DNA of 42,564 nt from Geodermatophilus chilensis (GTDB taxonomy: Bacteria; Actinomycetota; Actinomycetes; Mycobacteriales; Geodermatophilaceae), in assembly GCF_002802985.1 (NCBI RefSeq), contig NZ_NVPT01000022.1, positions 1-42,564 on the forward strand, written 5' to 3'. Positions 7,832 to 15,784 of this stretch are shown piece after piece. How positions within the stretch are numbered: the stretch's first letter is position 1; each line of letters begins with the position of its first letter. A program made the translations under genes and the position numbers. Below the pieces are notes generated by a model, which was not told the DNA's origin, did not search any database, and saw nothing but the letters and a program-made list of their open reading frames with translations.

Positions 7832-7864
7832 GGCACCACCTCCTGACCGACCCGGGAGGTACCC

Positions 7865-9079
7865 GTGAAGGCAGTGGTGTGGCACGACGTCGGTGACATC
7901 CGGCTCGACGACGTCCCCGACCCGACCATCCAGGGCCCCACCGACGCGATCGTGGAGATCACGGCGAGCGCGATCTGCGGCACCGACCTGCACTTCGTGC
8001 GCGGCACGATGTCCGGGATGGTCGTGGGCACGATCCTCGGCCACGAGGCGGTCGGCGTCGTCCGCGAGACCGGCCCGGGCGTGCGCAACCTGCGCCCCGG
8101 CGACCGGGTCGTGATCCCCTCGACGATCGGCTGCGGCACGTGCTCGTACTGCCGCGCCGGCTACTACGCGCAGTGCGACCGGGCCAACCCCAACGGCCCG
8201 GAGGCGGGCACCTGCTTCTTCGGTGGGCCGCAGACCACCGGCCCGGTCGACGGCCTGCAGGCCCAGTACGCCCGCATCCCGTACGCGAACGTCGGCCCGG
8301 TCTGGCTGCCCGAGGAGGTCGGCGACGACGCGGCGATCATGCTGTCGGACATCTACCCGACCGCGTGGTTCGGCGCCCGGCTGGCCGAGGTCGGCAAGGG
8401 CGACACGGTGCTGGTCCTCGGCGCCGGTCCGGTGGGCCAGTTCGCGGTCACCAGCGCCTTCCAGCAGGGCGCCGGCCGCGTGCTGGTGGTGGACGGCGTC
8501 GGCACCCGGCTGGACCAGGCCCGGGCGCGCGGCGCCGAGGCGATCGACTTCAACGCCGAGGACCCGGTCCCCGTCGTCAAAGAGCTCACCGGCGGCATCG
8601 GCGTCGACCGGGTGATCGAGGCCGTGGGTGTCGACGCGCAGCGGCCGAAGAGCGGGCCGGCCGCCGAGGCCGCGCAGCAGCAGGCGGAGCAGTTCGAGCA
8701 GCAGCGCTCGCAGGTCGCGCCCGAGCAGGACCCGCACGGCGACACCTGGGTGCCCGGTGACGCGCCGAGCCAGTCGCTGCAGTGGGCGGTGGAGGCAGTG
8801 GCCAAGGCCGGCAGCATCGGGATCATCGGCGTCTACCCGCCGCAGGCGACGAGCTTCCCGATCGGTGCGGCGATGAACAAGAACCTGACCGTGAAGATGG
8901 GCAACTGCAACCACCGCCGCTACGTCCCGCACCTGCTCGATCTGGTGCGCACCGGCGCCATCGACCCGTCCACGGTGCTCACCCAGGTCGACGACATGCC
9001 CTCGGTACTCGACGCCTACGAGACCTTCGACCGGCGCGAGGCGGGCTGGACCAAGGTGGCGCTCGACCCGTCGTCCTGA
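7865..9079 (+). CDS. Zinc-dependent alcohol dehydrogenase, glutathione-independent formaldehyde dehydrogenase-like
   Basis: 404 residues from GTG 7865, with GGGAGGT 4 nt upstream. Catalytic zinc ligands are visible as C38 (AICGTD) and H60-E61 (LGHEAVG). The structural zinc quartet is C90, C93, C96 and C104 (GCGTCSYC, QC). The Rossmann loop is VLGAGPVGQFA. A Gln-rich insert near residues 260-300 (AAQQQAEQFEQQRSQ, then a DPHGDTW segment) is also seen in long ADHs related to glutathione-independent formaldehyde dehydrogenase. It likely oxidises a small alcohol or aldehyde with NAD. It stands alone, diverging from the sugar cluster, with a stress-sigma-like promoter and a hairpin after its stop. 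The exact substrate is not determined. Confidence 0.88.
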   Translation: MKAVVWHDVGDIRLDDVPDPTIQGPTDAIVEITASAICGTDLHFVRGTMSGMVVGTILGHEAVGVVRETGPGVRNLRPGDRVVIPSTIGCGTCSYCRAGYYAQCDRANPNGPEAGTCFFGGPQTTGPVDGLQAQYARIPYANVGPVWLPEEVGDDAAIMLSDIYPTAWFGARLAEVGKGDTVLVLGAGPVGQFAVTSAFQQGAGRVLVVDGVGTRLDQARARGAEAIDFNAEDPVPVVKELTGGIGVDRVIEAVGVDAQRPKSGPAAEAAQQQAEQFEQQRSQVAPEQDPHGDTWVPGDAPSQSLQWAVEAVAKAGSIGIIGVYPPQATSFPIGAAMNKNLTVKMGNCNHRRYVPHLLDLVRTGAIDPSTVLTQVDDMPSVLDAYETFDRREAGWTKVALDPSS

Positions 9080-9138
9080 CCGCCGCCCGGCACGGAGACG
9101 GCGCGGCGGCACGTTACGAGTCCGTGTCACCTCGGCGT

Positions 9139-9167
9139 CCCCGCGCAGGGGGCGGCGCCCTGCGGGG
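9139..9167 (+). terminator. Hairpin after the dehydrogenase gene, possible terminator
   Basis: CCCC-GC-GCAGGG, a 7-nt loop, then CCCTGC-GGGG can form a 10-bp GC stem with a 2-nt bulge. It is followed by CACGTTTCT, with only a short T run. It lies between the stop at 9079 and the lipoprotein start at 9210. Confidence 0.4.
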
Positions 9168-9209
9168 CACGTTTCTGGTCACCGTCCGCATCCCGAGGAG
9201 AGCCCTGCC

Positions 9210-9800
9210 ATGCGTCGCACGCTGCTGCCCGCAGCCGCCGTCCTGATCGCCCTGACCTCCTGCGCGTCCGACGACGGGGAAGAGCTGCGCAATGACCTGG
9301 CCGCGGCGACGGCGGCCGACGGCGCCCGGATCCCGGACACCGGGGAGGGCGAGGGGCCCACGGAGGAGCAGGACGACCGGGCGGTCCTGGAGCCGGCGGA
9401 GGTCCCCACCGAACTGGTCGACGCCGAGGGCTCGGTGATGGGATCGGCCGCGCTCCGGGACGGCGACATCGGCGTCGAGGTCAGCGTCGAGGTCCGGGGC
9501 ATGACACCGGGGTTCCACGGGATGGCGCTGCACGACGTCGGCACCTGCGACACGGCGGACGCGGCCGCCGGGGAGGCCTTCCCCTCCGTCGGCGAGCTCA
9601 TCGCCGTCCTCCCCCCGGTCCTGGTGTTCGAGAACGGCGTGGGATCGCTGACCACCCTCGTCGAGCCGGCCCCCGCGGTGGAGGAGCTGCTCGTGGACGA
9701 CGGGACCGCGCTGGTGGTGTACGAGTCCGTGCCGGACCTGGCCGCCGAGCTCCCACCCACCGGGTCCCGGCTCGCCTGCGCCCCGTTCAACGAGGCCTGA
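9210..9800 (+). CDS. SodC-like (Cu/Zn superoxide dismutase fold) lipoprotein lacking metal ligands
   Basis: 196 residues from ATG 9210 (GAGGAG 9 nt upstream). A signal peptide ends in the lipobox LTSC (C18), so it is probably an exported lipoprotein. An acidic linker (about 20-65) precedes a domain that follows the SodC pattern: GMTPGFHGMALHDVGTC, VGSLTTLV, TALVVYESVPD and GSRLAC. Active SodC has two copper-binding histidines in HG-x-H-x-H; here the first is Ala106 and only His108 remains. The GGHF-type zinc loop reads SVGELIAVL, and the IIHAG-D motif reads VVYESVPD. The disulfide pair C113/C190 appears kept. It is probably not a dismutase; a structural or ligand-binding role is likelier. Three small genes follow on the same strand. 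Confidence 0.75.
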   Translation: MRRTLLPAAAVLIALTSCASDDGEELRNDLAAATAADGARIPDTGEGEGPTEEQDDRAVLEPAEVPTELVDAEGSVMGSAALRDGDIGVEVSVEVRGMTPGFHGMALHDVGTCDTADAAAGEAFPSVGELIAVLPPVLVFENGVGSLTTLVEPAPAVEELLVDDGTALVVYESVPDLAAELPPTGSRLACAPFNEA

Positions 9801-9894
9801 CCGGACGGGTCGGGTACGCCGCCCGGCCGCCGGGTACGACCACCCGGTCCGCGCGGAGCAGACGTACGGGCCCACGCGAGGAGAGGACACCACC

Positions 9895-10206
9895 GTGGCC
9901 GATGCGGTGACCGCTGACGACGTCATGCGACACCTGACCGACGTTGACTACCCGGCGGACAAGGAGACGTTGCTGGCCGAGGCGGAGCGGCGCGGCGCCT
10001 CCCCGGAGGTGGTGAAGGCCATCCGGGCGGTGCCCCCGGTCGACTACCGCAACCGGGACGAGGTCGTCCGCTCGCTGCGGCTGGACCCCGCCCCGCACGC
10101 CGAACCGGGCCAGCAGGCCCGCGCCTCCGCCCCGCCGGGGGTCAGCCAGGTCAGCCGCACGCCGCAGCAGGACCGAGTCGCCGGCGAGGACCGCCGGACC
10201 ACCTGA
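9895..10206 (+). CDS. DUF2795 domain protein
   Basis: 103 residues from GTG 9895 (GAGGAGAGGAC upstream). The N-terminal two-thirds match the DUF2795 pattern: VMRHLTDVDYPADKETLLAEAE, then GASPEVVKAIRAVPPVDY with a closing RNRDEVVRSL helix. The tail (75-103) is polar and looks disordered. Function is unknown; the domain is common in actinobacteria, often near stress genes. It is followed within 18 nt by another tiny gene. Confidence 0.85.
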   Translation: MADAVTADDVMRHLTDVDYPADKETLLAEAERRGASPEVVKAIRAVPPVDYRNRDEVVRSLRLDPAPHAEPGQQARASAPPGVSQVSRTPQQDRVAGEDRRTT

Positions 10207-10224
10207 CGACCCGGGGAGGAACCC

Positions 10225-10407
10225 GTGCGGATCGACCGCAGTCACGTCGTCCAGGCGCTGCGCGCCGGCGGGCGACGCGAGCAGGCCCGGCGGGCCGAGG
10301 AGGAGCTCGACGTGCAGGTGGACACCGTCCGGGACGCCGACCTGCTCCGCGAGCTCGGCCTGGACCCGGACAGCCGCGCGCAGGGCGGCGGGCTCGCCCT
10401 GCGCTGA
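10225..10407 (+). CDS. Small basic/acidic helical protein, unknown
   Basis: 60 residues from GTG 10225, with GGGGAGGA 7 nt upstream. The sequence is mainly helical and charged: SHVVQALRAGGRREQARRAEE, followed by LDVQVDTVRDADLLRELGLD. No family was recognised. A strong ribosome site and 15- to 18-nt gaps to both neighbours support it as a real gene in a small-protein operon. Confidence 0.7.
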   Translation: MRIDRSHVVQALRAGGRREQARRAEEELDVQVDTVRDADLLRELGLDPDSRAQGGGLALR

Positions 10408-10422
10408 CCAAGGAGGAGACGA

Positions 10423-10584
10423 ATGGCCGCCCACGCCGGAGAGAAGGCCCAGAAGACCGGGGACTTCTACTGCGCCCACTGCAGCGAGAAGGTGCACGTG
10501 CAGCAGGGCCACGAGATCCCGCCGTGCCCGAACGGGCACAAGACCTTCGAGAGCCGCCGCAACGAGCCCGGCAACAAGAGCTGA
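10423..10584 (+). CDS. 53-residue zinc-ribbon protein
   Basis: ATG 10423 has AAGGAGGAG 6-7 nt upstream, and the frame ends with TGA at 10582-10584. The sequence begins MAAHAGEKAQKTGDFYCAHC and contains C17-x2-C20 and C35-P-N-G-H39, a plausible four-ligand zinc site. The surrounding text (GDFYCAHCSEKVHV, IPPCPNGHKTF) looks like a single zinc ribbon with no other domain. The function is unknown. Single-ribbon proteins of this kind often bind nucleic acid or act as adaptors. It is short enough to be skipped by length-filtered gene callers. Confidence 0.85.
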   Translation: MAAHAGEKAQKTGDFYCAHCSEKVHVQQGHEIPPCPNGHKTFESRRNEPGNKS

Positions 10585-10626
10585 GGCGGGCCCGCACGCC
10601 CACCCCTCCGACAGGGAGGAGCCCCC

Positions 10627-11322
10627 GTGGCCGTCGACGTCGCCTCGGGCACCGTGGCCGTCTACACCGACGTGGTCTGCGCCTGGTCCACCGTCGCGTT
10701 GCAGCGCTTCTACGCGGCGCGGTCCCGGCTGGGCCTCGACGAGCAGGTGCGCGTGGACCACCGGCTGTACCTGCTGGAGGACGTCAACCGGTTCGCCCTC
10801 CCGATGCGGATGCTCCAGGCCGAGGTCCCGGTGGTGGGTCCGCTCGAGCCCGACCTCGGCATCTCCCCCTGGCAGGGACAGCCGTCGGACTGGCCGGTGA
10901 CGGCTCTGCCGGCGGACGAGGCCGTGCATGCGGCCAAGGCGCAGTCGGCAGCGGCCGCCGAGCAGCTGGACATGGCCCTGCGGCTGGCGTTCTTCCGTGA
11001 CAGCCGGTGCATCAGCATGCTGCACGAGGTGGTCGACGTCGCCCGGAGCTGCGACCGCGTCGACGCCGACGCGCTGGCCGCGGCGCTCGAGGACGGGCGG
11101 GCCCGCGGGGCCATGATGGCCGACTACCGGACGCACGCCGACGAGGTGCAGGGCAGTCCGCACTTCTTCCTGGCCGACGGCTCCGACGTGCACAACCCCG
11201 GCATCTCGCTGCACTGGTCCGACGCCGGCTACCCGCTGGTGGACACCGACGACCCGGACGTCTACGAGGACCTCGTCCGGCGCGCGGCGGACGCCGCCGA
11301 CCGGGCCCCGGGCGGCTCGTGA
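10627..11322 (+). CDS. DsbA/FrnE-like thioredoxin-fold protein with a CAWS site
   Basis: 231 residues from GTG 10627 (ACAGGGAGGAG upstream). The first strand and active-site loop read VAVYTDVVCAWSTVALQRF: the position of the FrnE-type CPWC motif is C18-A-W-S21, so only the first cysteine remains. A large helical insertion follows (RLAFFRDSRCISMLHEVVDVA), as in DsbA/2-hydroxychromene-2-carboxylate isomerase folds, then the cis-proline loop VQGSPHFFLADG. There is no signal peptide, so it should be cytoplasmic. One cysteine suggests mixed-disulfide chemistry or a non-redox role. It follows the zinc-ribbon gene by 42 nt. Confidence 0.8.
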   Translation: MAVDVASGTVAVYTDVVCAWSTVALQRFYAARSRLGLDEQVRVDHRLYLLEDVNRFALPMRMLQAEVPVVGPLEPDLGISPWQGQPSDWPVTALPADEAVHAAKAQSAAAAEQLDMALRLAFFRDSRCISMLHEVVDVARSCDRVDADALAAALEDGRARGAMMADYRTHADEVQGSPHFFLADGSDVHNPGISLHWSDAGYPLVDTDDPDVYEDLVRRAADAADRAPGGS

Positions 11323-11367
11323 CCCCCGACCGGATCCCGTGACGGCCCGCGGCTCGGGAGGTCGCCG

Positions 11368-12120
11368 ATGACAGCGGAGCCGGTGACGACCCACCGGGAC
11401 ACCCCGTTCGGGCGGATGCGCAGCCGCGCCGTGGGCTCGCCGCAGGAGGGGGTCCCCGAGGTCGTGCTGGTGCAGGGCATGGCGGTGGCCGACTACCTCC
11501 TGCCGGGCCTGACCGCGCTCGGCGAGTGGACCCGCGCCCACCTGCTGGAGCTGCCGGGTCTCGCCGGCAGTGGCGAGCCACCCCGTCCGCTGAACGTCGT
11601 CGGGTACGGGGACGCGGTGGCGGCCTGGCTCGACGGGGCAGGCCTGGACCGGGTGCTGCTCATGGGGCACTCCAGCGGCACGCAGGTCGCCGCCCGCGCG
11701 GCGGCCCGCCAGCAACCGGCGGTGCGGGGAGTGGTGCTGGCCAGCCCGACGATCGATCCCCGCTACCGCAGCTGGGGGCGCCTGTTCGTCGCGTGGCGGC
11801 TCGACGGCCGCCGGGAGCCGCCGGGTCTGAGCGAGTCGCACCGGCCGGAGTGGAGGCGGGCCGGCCTCCGCCGGCTGGTGCACGTGGTCCGCATCCACCT
11901 GGCCGACCGGCTCGAGGACGTCGTCCCGCAGCTGCGGGTCCCGGTCCTGGTGCTGCACGGGAGCCAGGACCGGGTGTGCACCGAGAACTGGGCCCGCTCC
12001 CTGGCCGAGCGCGCCCGGCAGGGCCGGTTCGCCTCGATGCCCGGAGCGCACACCTTCCCGTGGGCCGACCCGCACGCCTGGTCGGGACCGGTCCGCGACC
12101 TCGCCCGGGAGCTGCCGTGA
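11368..12120 (+). CDS. Alpha/beta hydrolase
   Basis: 250 residues from ATG 11368 (GGGAGG upstream). The catalytic triad is visible: nucleophile S102 in MGHSSGTQ, acid D201 in LHGSQDRVC, and H228 in PGAHTFPW. The oxyanion region LVQGMAVADY follows the first strands. The cap domain (130-185) is helical and Arg-rich. There is no signal peptide. The substrate is unknown. It is 45 nt after the DsbA-like gene and 73 nt before the 459-residue protein, so all may share a transcript. Confidence 0.88.
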   Translation: MTAEPVTTHRDTPFGRMRSRAVGSPQEGVPEVVLVQGMAVADYLLPGLTALGEWTRAHLLELPGLAGSGEPPRPLNVVGYGDAVAAWLDGAGLDRVLLMGHSSGTQVAARAAARQQPAVRGVVLASPTIDPRYRSWGRLFVAWRLDGRREPPGLSESHRPEWRRAGLRRLVHVVRIHLADRLEDVVPQLRVPVLVLHGSQDRVCTENWARSLAERARQGRFASMPGAHTFPWADPHAWSGPVRDLARELP

Positions 12121-12193
12121 CCGAGCTCGCGAGGTCACGCACGAGCACAGCACCCACGGGAGCGGGGCCGACGAGCGCCGGCGAGGAGGACCC

Positions 12194-13573
12194 GTGACCG
12201 TGCTCCGGCCCGACCGGGCGGTGGCCGCCTTCGACTCCGCCTCGGCGATGCTGCGCTCCACCGCCGCGGCCCTGCAGGGTCAGGACTTCCCGCATCTGGG
12301 CCGCGGACGGGTGTCCGCCGCCGCGGTGCGTTCCTCGGCACTGCTGCCGGGCCCCGTGCGTCGTGCGGCCTACAGCCTCGCCGGTGGCGCCGGCGGCGTG
12401 CCCGCAGACCGGCTCGGTGACCTCGACGTGGAGAAGGTGGCCGGCTGGGTCGTGTCGCACCGCCCGCGACGCCGCTACCCGGCCGTGGCGATCGGCTCCT
12501 CCAACGGCGCGGCGGTGCACCTGTACACCGCCCTCGGCATCCCGTGGCTGCCCCAGACGCTGCTGGTCACCGTCCGGCACGCCCGCGCCGACCCCGACGA
12601 CGGGCACGGGGCGCTGGAGTACGGCGCCCGGGTCGCCGCACCGCTGTCGGCCGCCAACCCGCAGGTGACGGTGCACCACATGCACGACCCCAACCAGGAC
12701 CGGCTCATGGTGCGCTGGATGACCTACCTCCGCCTCAAGCGCCTGACCCTCGGTGCGGCCTACGAGCGGTTCCTCACCGACCACCTGGTCCCCGGCGGCA
12801 CGGTCCTCCTCGTCAGCGACCGCAGCAGCTGGCCGGTCACCCGCGTGGCCGAGCGCCAGGTGTTCCAGTTCGGCGCACGCGGCGGCGCCACCGTCGAGGA
12901 GTACCTGTCCGGCGGACCGCGGGTCCGCGCGTTCCTCTCCCGGCACGGGGTGGCCCGGGACTGGTGGGATCCGCCGGCACCGGACACCGAGGCGCCGGAG
13001 GCCGAGTGGGGGCTCGCCCCGCAACTGGCCGACGACGTCCGCCGCTGGGCTGCGGCAGCCGGGCACCCGGTCCGCGAGCTGGTCCTGGACGAGCCCGACG
13101 AGCTCAGCGGTCCGGTCGCAGACCTGTACCGCCGCTGGTACGCCGAGCGCGGTCTGCCCACCGACCGGCTGCTCGTGGAGTCCTTCGTGCTGCACGACCC
13201 GGTCGCCGCCCTGCGCAGCGCCCGGGTCCCCTACTGGACGCTCTTCCCCGTCCGGCCGTCCCTGGACCGGCTGTGCAGCCACCTGGCCGCGACCGACCCG
13301 TACCGGGACACCGCGCAGCTGCTGTTCTCCCACGGCATCGACTCCATCGGCCTGGCCCGCCCCGACGACTGGCGGGAGGTGCTGGGTCCGGTCCAGCTCT
13401 TCGGCGCCGACGAACGCCGCTTCCCCGCCGACTTCCCGGCCTTCGCCCGCTACGGCCCCGCGCTCCGGCGGGACCGGCCGCACCGGCCCCTGCCGGACGA
13501 GCACCTGCCCCTGTCCGTGCTCGACGACGTCGATGCCGCGCTGACCGCCGCACGCCGGCGGCCGGGGTCCTGA
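12194..13573 (+). CDS. Unknown 459-residue protein with a GxSxG-like loop
   Basis: GTG 12194 follows GAGGAGGACCC. No family was recognised. Visible points: residues 96-120 read PAVAIGSSNGAAVHLYTALG, where G101-S102-S103-N104-G105 resembles a nucleophile elbow; then strand/helix blocks LLVTVRHARADPDDG and VHHMHDPNQDRLMVRW. A second Rossmann-like half follows (HPVRELVLDEPDELS, PVADLYRRWYAERG, VPYWTLFPVRPSLDRL). There are no membrane segments and no signal peptide. A conserved tryptophan-rich stretch (RDWWDPPAP) sits near residue 257. It may work with the upstream alpha/beta hydrolase. The serine-hydrolase idea is an inference from one motif; no matching Asp/His pair could be assigned. Confidence 0.75.
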   Translation: MTVLRPDRAVAAFDSASAMLRSTAAALQGQDFPHLGRGRVSAAAVRSSALLPGPVRRAAYSLAGGAGGVPADRLGDLDVEKVAGWVVSHRPRRRYPAVAIGSSNGAAVHLYTALGIPWLPQTLLVTVRHARADPDDGHGALEYGARVAAPLSAANPQVTVHHMHDPNQDRLMVRWMTYLRLKRLTLGAAYERFLTDHLVPGGTVLLVSDRSSWPVTRVAERQVFQFGARGGATVEEYLSGGPRVRAFLSRHGVARDWWDPPAPDTEAPEAEWGLAPQLADDVRRWAAAAGHPVRELVLDEPDELSGPVADLYRRWYAERGLPTDRLLVESFVLHDPVAALRSARVPYWTLFPVRPSLDRLCSHLAATDPYRDTAQLLFSHGIDSIGLARPDDWREVLGPVQLFGADERRFPADFPAFARYGPALRRDRPHRPLPDEHLPLSVLDDVDAALTAARRRPGS

Positions 13574-13583
13574 CCGCGGCCGG

Positions 13584-13682
13584 TCAGCCGGTCGCGGACG
13601 GCGCCAGCCAGCGGCCCAGCCAGTCGACGGTCCGGTCGACGACCTGCTCGAGCGCTCCCGGTTCCGGGAACAGGTGGGTCGC
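13584..13682 (-). pseudogene. 3' remnant of a dienelactone-hydrolase-like gene
   Basis: Reading leftwards, about 33 residues end at a TGA (13584-13586): ATHLFPEPGALEQVV, then DRTVDWLGRWLAPSATG. The GATHLF-EPGALEQV pattern followed by a W-L helix is the typical C-terminus of dienelactone-hydrolase-type alpha/beta hydrolases, where the His is the catalytic one. The frame loses all similarity at about 13682, where a fragment of an unrelated plus-strand gene starts. The 5' portion is missing from the window. Confidence 0.65.
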
Positions 13683-14700
13683 AGCCGTCGTCACCGACGG
13701 CGCCGACCGCACCTGGCTGCAGACCGAGGAACGCACCCCGACCGACCGGCTGCGGGCCAACCCGCACTACTGGGACCGCCGCCGCGGGCCACGCCTGGCC
13801 GAGGTCGAGTTCCGCAACGACCTCGACCGCGACCGGGCCCTGGACCTGGTGTGCGACACCGTCGGCGAGGTCGACGTCGTCTCCGAGGTCCCGCACGCCC
13901 CGGCCGAGCGGGTGCGCCGCTCCCGGCACGCCCGGCTGGTGACCGTCGACGCCGTCCGCGCCCTCGCCGGTGCGATCGACCGTGGCGCCCAGGGGCTGCC
14001 GCTGAACGACGTCCGGGCCCGACGGGCGCTCAACCTGGCCGTCGACCGCGACGCCCTTGTCGACCTCCTCGGCGGCCACGCCCGCCCGCTCTCCGGGCTG
14101 ACGCCGCCCACCCTGCTGACGGTGCTGCACCGCGCGCCCGGACGCCTGCGCCCCTATCCGCACGACCCCGCCGAGGCCGCCCGGCTCTGGCAGGCCGCCG
14201 GCGGGGCGGACCGGCCGCTGCGGCTGACCGCGCTGGCCGCCTGGGAGGCGGTGGCGCACACCGTCGCGGCCCAGTGGCACACCGCCCTCGGCCTCGCGGT
14301 GGAGGTCACCGTCCTCCGGGGCGCGGAGGCCGAGCGGGAGGCCCGCCGGAGGCAGGCGGTGAAGGAGCCCCGAGACTGGGACGTCCTGCTGCTCGAGCAG
14401 GGCTCCCAGTCGGTCGACGTCCCGCCCCTGGAGCTGCACCGGGCCTTCGTCGGCCGGTCCGGTGAGTTCCGCGCCGGACCGGTGGACCCGGTCTTCGAAC
14501 GACCGCCGACCGCGTGGAGGAGACGGTGACCGTGGGCAGTGACCCGGGACGCCGCCGTGCCGCCTGCCGAGGCCGGGCTCCGCGCGGGCCAGGCCACCTT
14601 CGTGGACCCGTCGAGCCGGGTGCTGTTCGTGACGTCGGGGCTGGTGCCGGCTCTCGAGGACGCGCTCGACGCCCGGCCGGACGGCCGCCCGGCGACCCGC
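13683..14700 (+). pseudogene. Truncated and frameshifted ABC solute-binding protein (family 5)
   Basis: The plus frame open to 14529 reads ERTPTDRLRANPHYWDRR, RGPRLAEVEFRNDLDRDRAL and PLNDVRARRALNLAVDRDAL, all typical of the middle of a peptide/nickel-type (SBP_bac_5) binding protein. The signal peptide and about the first 190 residues are absent. After DPVFE (about 14500) the homologous text moves to another frame (DRVEETVTVGSDPGRRRAAC) and near 14570 to a third (AEAGLRAGQATFVDPSSRVL), so there are two frameshifts plus the 5' truncation. No other ABC transporter gene is nearby. It is a dead gene. Its 5' edge meets the dienelactone-hydrolase remnant at about 13682. Confidence 0.75.
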
Positions 14701-14710
14701 AGGGACGGCC

Positions 14711-15778
14711 TCAGCCCCGTGGTACGGAGCCGCTGCGGGCGGGCCCTGCACCGGCCGGCGCGGCGTGCGGGGGATCCGCTCCACCGGCCTCTGGGTCGAG
14801 GGCCGGCAGAGGCACGGTCGTCCGGGCGTTCCGTCGGAGCCGGGCCGGGGAGTGCGCGGCCGTCCTCAGGCGCCCGTCGCCGTAGCGGACCCCACCCCGC
14901 AGGACCCGTGCACCCAGGGCGATCCAGGAGCACAGGCCCCGCTCGAGGACCCACACCGGGGCCCACAGGGGCGCGGTCCGCGGGAACGCGGCTCGGCCGC
15001 CGGCGCGTCGGCGGCCGATGTCGGCGGCGAGCACCACGGCCGACGCGGCGACCGCGAGCCGGCGGCCGCGTCGCCGCACCACGGCGTGGACCACGAACGG
15101 CCACGCCGCCAGGGAACCCGCCAACCGCCACGGCTGGGCGAGGTCGTCGTAGGCCTGACGCACCCGCTGGGACCAGAAGTGCGCTGCCGTCGGCGGCCGC
15201 CGGACCACGAACAGGTCGCCCGCCCGGTGCTCCCGCGCCCCGTGGGCCCGCGCGGTGCGGACCATCTCCAGGTTCTCGAACAGGACGTCGCCGCTGTACC
15301 CGCCCATGGCCAGGAAGGTGCTGCGGCGGATCCCGAACGTCCCGGGGTAGTCCGCCGCGACGGACCGGTTGAGCAGCGTCCGCCCGGTGTCCCAGCGGGC
15401 GTGCCACGGCTGCGGACGGAAGACGTTCTGCGGGCGCACCACGTCCTTCTCCTCGAGCAGCGCCAGCACGCGCTCCACGGCCGGCCGGTCGTAGCGGACG
15501 TCGTCGTCGGCGAGGACGACGCGTTCGCTGCGAGCCGCGCGCACACCGGTCACCACGCCCGCCACCTTGCCGTTGGCACCGCCCCGCGGCTCGGGCCGCA
15601 GGTGGCGGACCAGACCGGCCCAGGCCCGGCCGTGGGCCTCGAAGAGTCCGGGCGGCGAGCCGTCGACCACGGTGACCGGCAACCAGCGGCTCAGCCGTCG
15701 GAGGTAGCCGGTCAGCTCGTCGAGTTCACGGTCGTCCTGCCAGCGGAGCGGGAGCACGTACTCCCCGTCGAGTGCCAC
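14711..15778 (-). CDS. Glycosyltransferase, GT2-like, membrane-associated
   Basis: 355 residues from ATG 15778, 6 nt after the stop of the upstream diiron-type enzyme gene. The catalytic domain has VTVVDGSPPGLFEAHG, the KVAGVVTGVRAARSERVVLA segment and the nucleotide-sugar/metal motif ADDDVRYD, then GTFGIRRSTFLAMGGYSGDV and FENLEMVRTARAHGA. The C-terminal part has hydrophobic segments (LAGSLAAWPFVVHAVV, LAVAASAVVLAADIG, LWAPVWVLERGLCSWIALGA), so it probably sits at the inner face of the membrane. The last 50 residues are Arg/Pro/Gly-rich and lie against the degraded SBP gene. Sugar and acceptor are unknown. Confidence 0.82.
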   Translation of the reverse strand: MALDGEYVLPLRWQDDRELDELTGYLRRLSRWLPVTVVDGSPPGLFEAHGRAWAGLVRHLRPEPRGGANGKVAGVVTGVRAARSERVVLADDDVRYDRPAVERVLALLEEKDVVRPQNVFRPQPWHARWDTGRTLLNRSVAADYPGTFGIRRSTFLAMGGYSGDVLFENLEMVRTARAHGAREHRAGDLFVVRRPPTAAHFWSQRVRQAYDDLAQPWRLAGSLAAWPFVVHAVVRRRGRRLAVAASAVVLAADIGRRRAGGRAAFPRTAPLWAPVWVLERGLCSWIALGARVLRGGVRYGDGRLRTAAHSPARLRRNARTTVPLPALDPEAGGADPPHAAPAGAGPARSGSVPRG

Positions 15779-15784
15779 CGGTGC

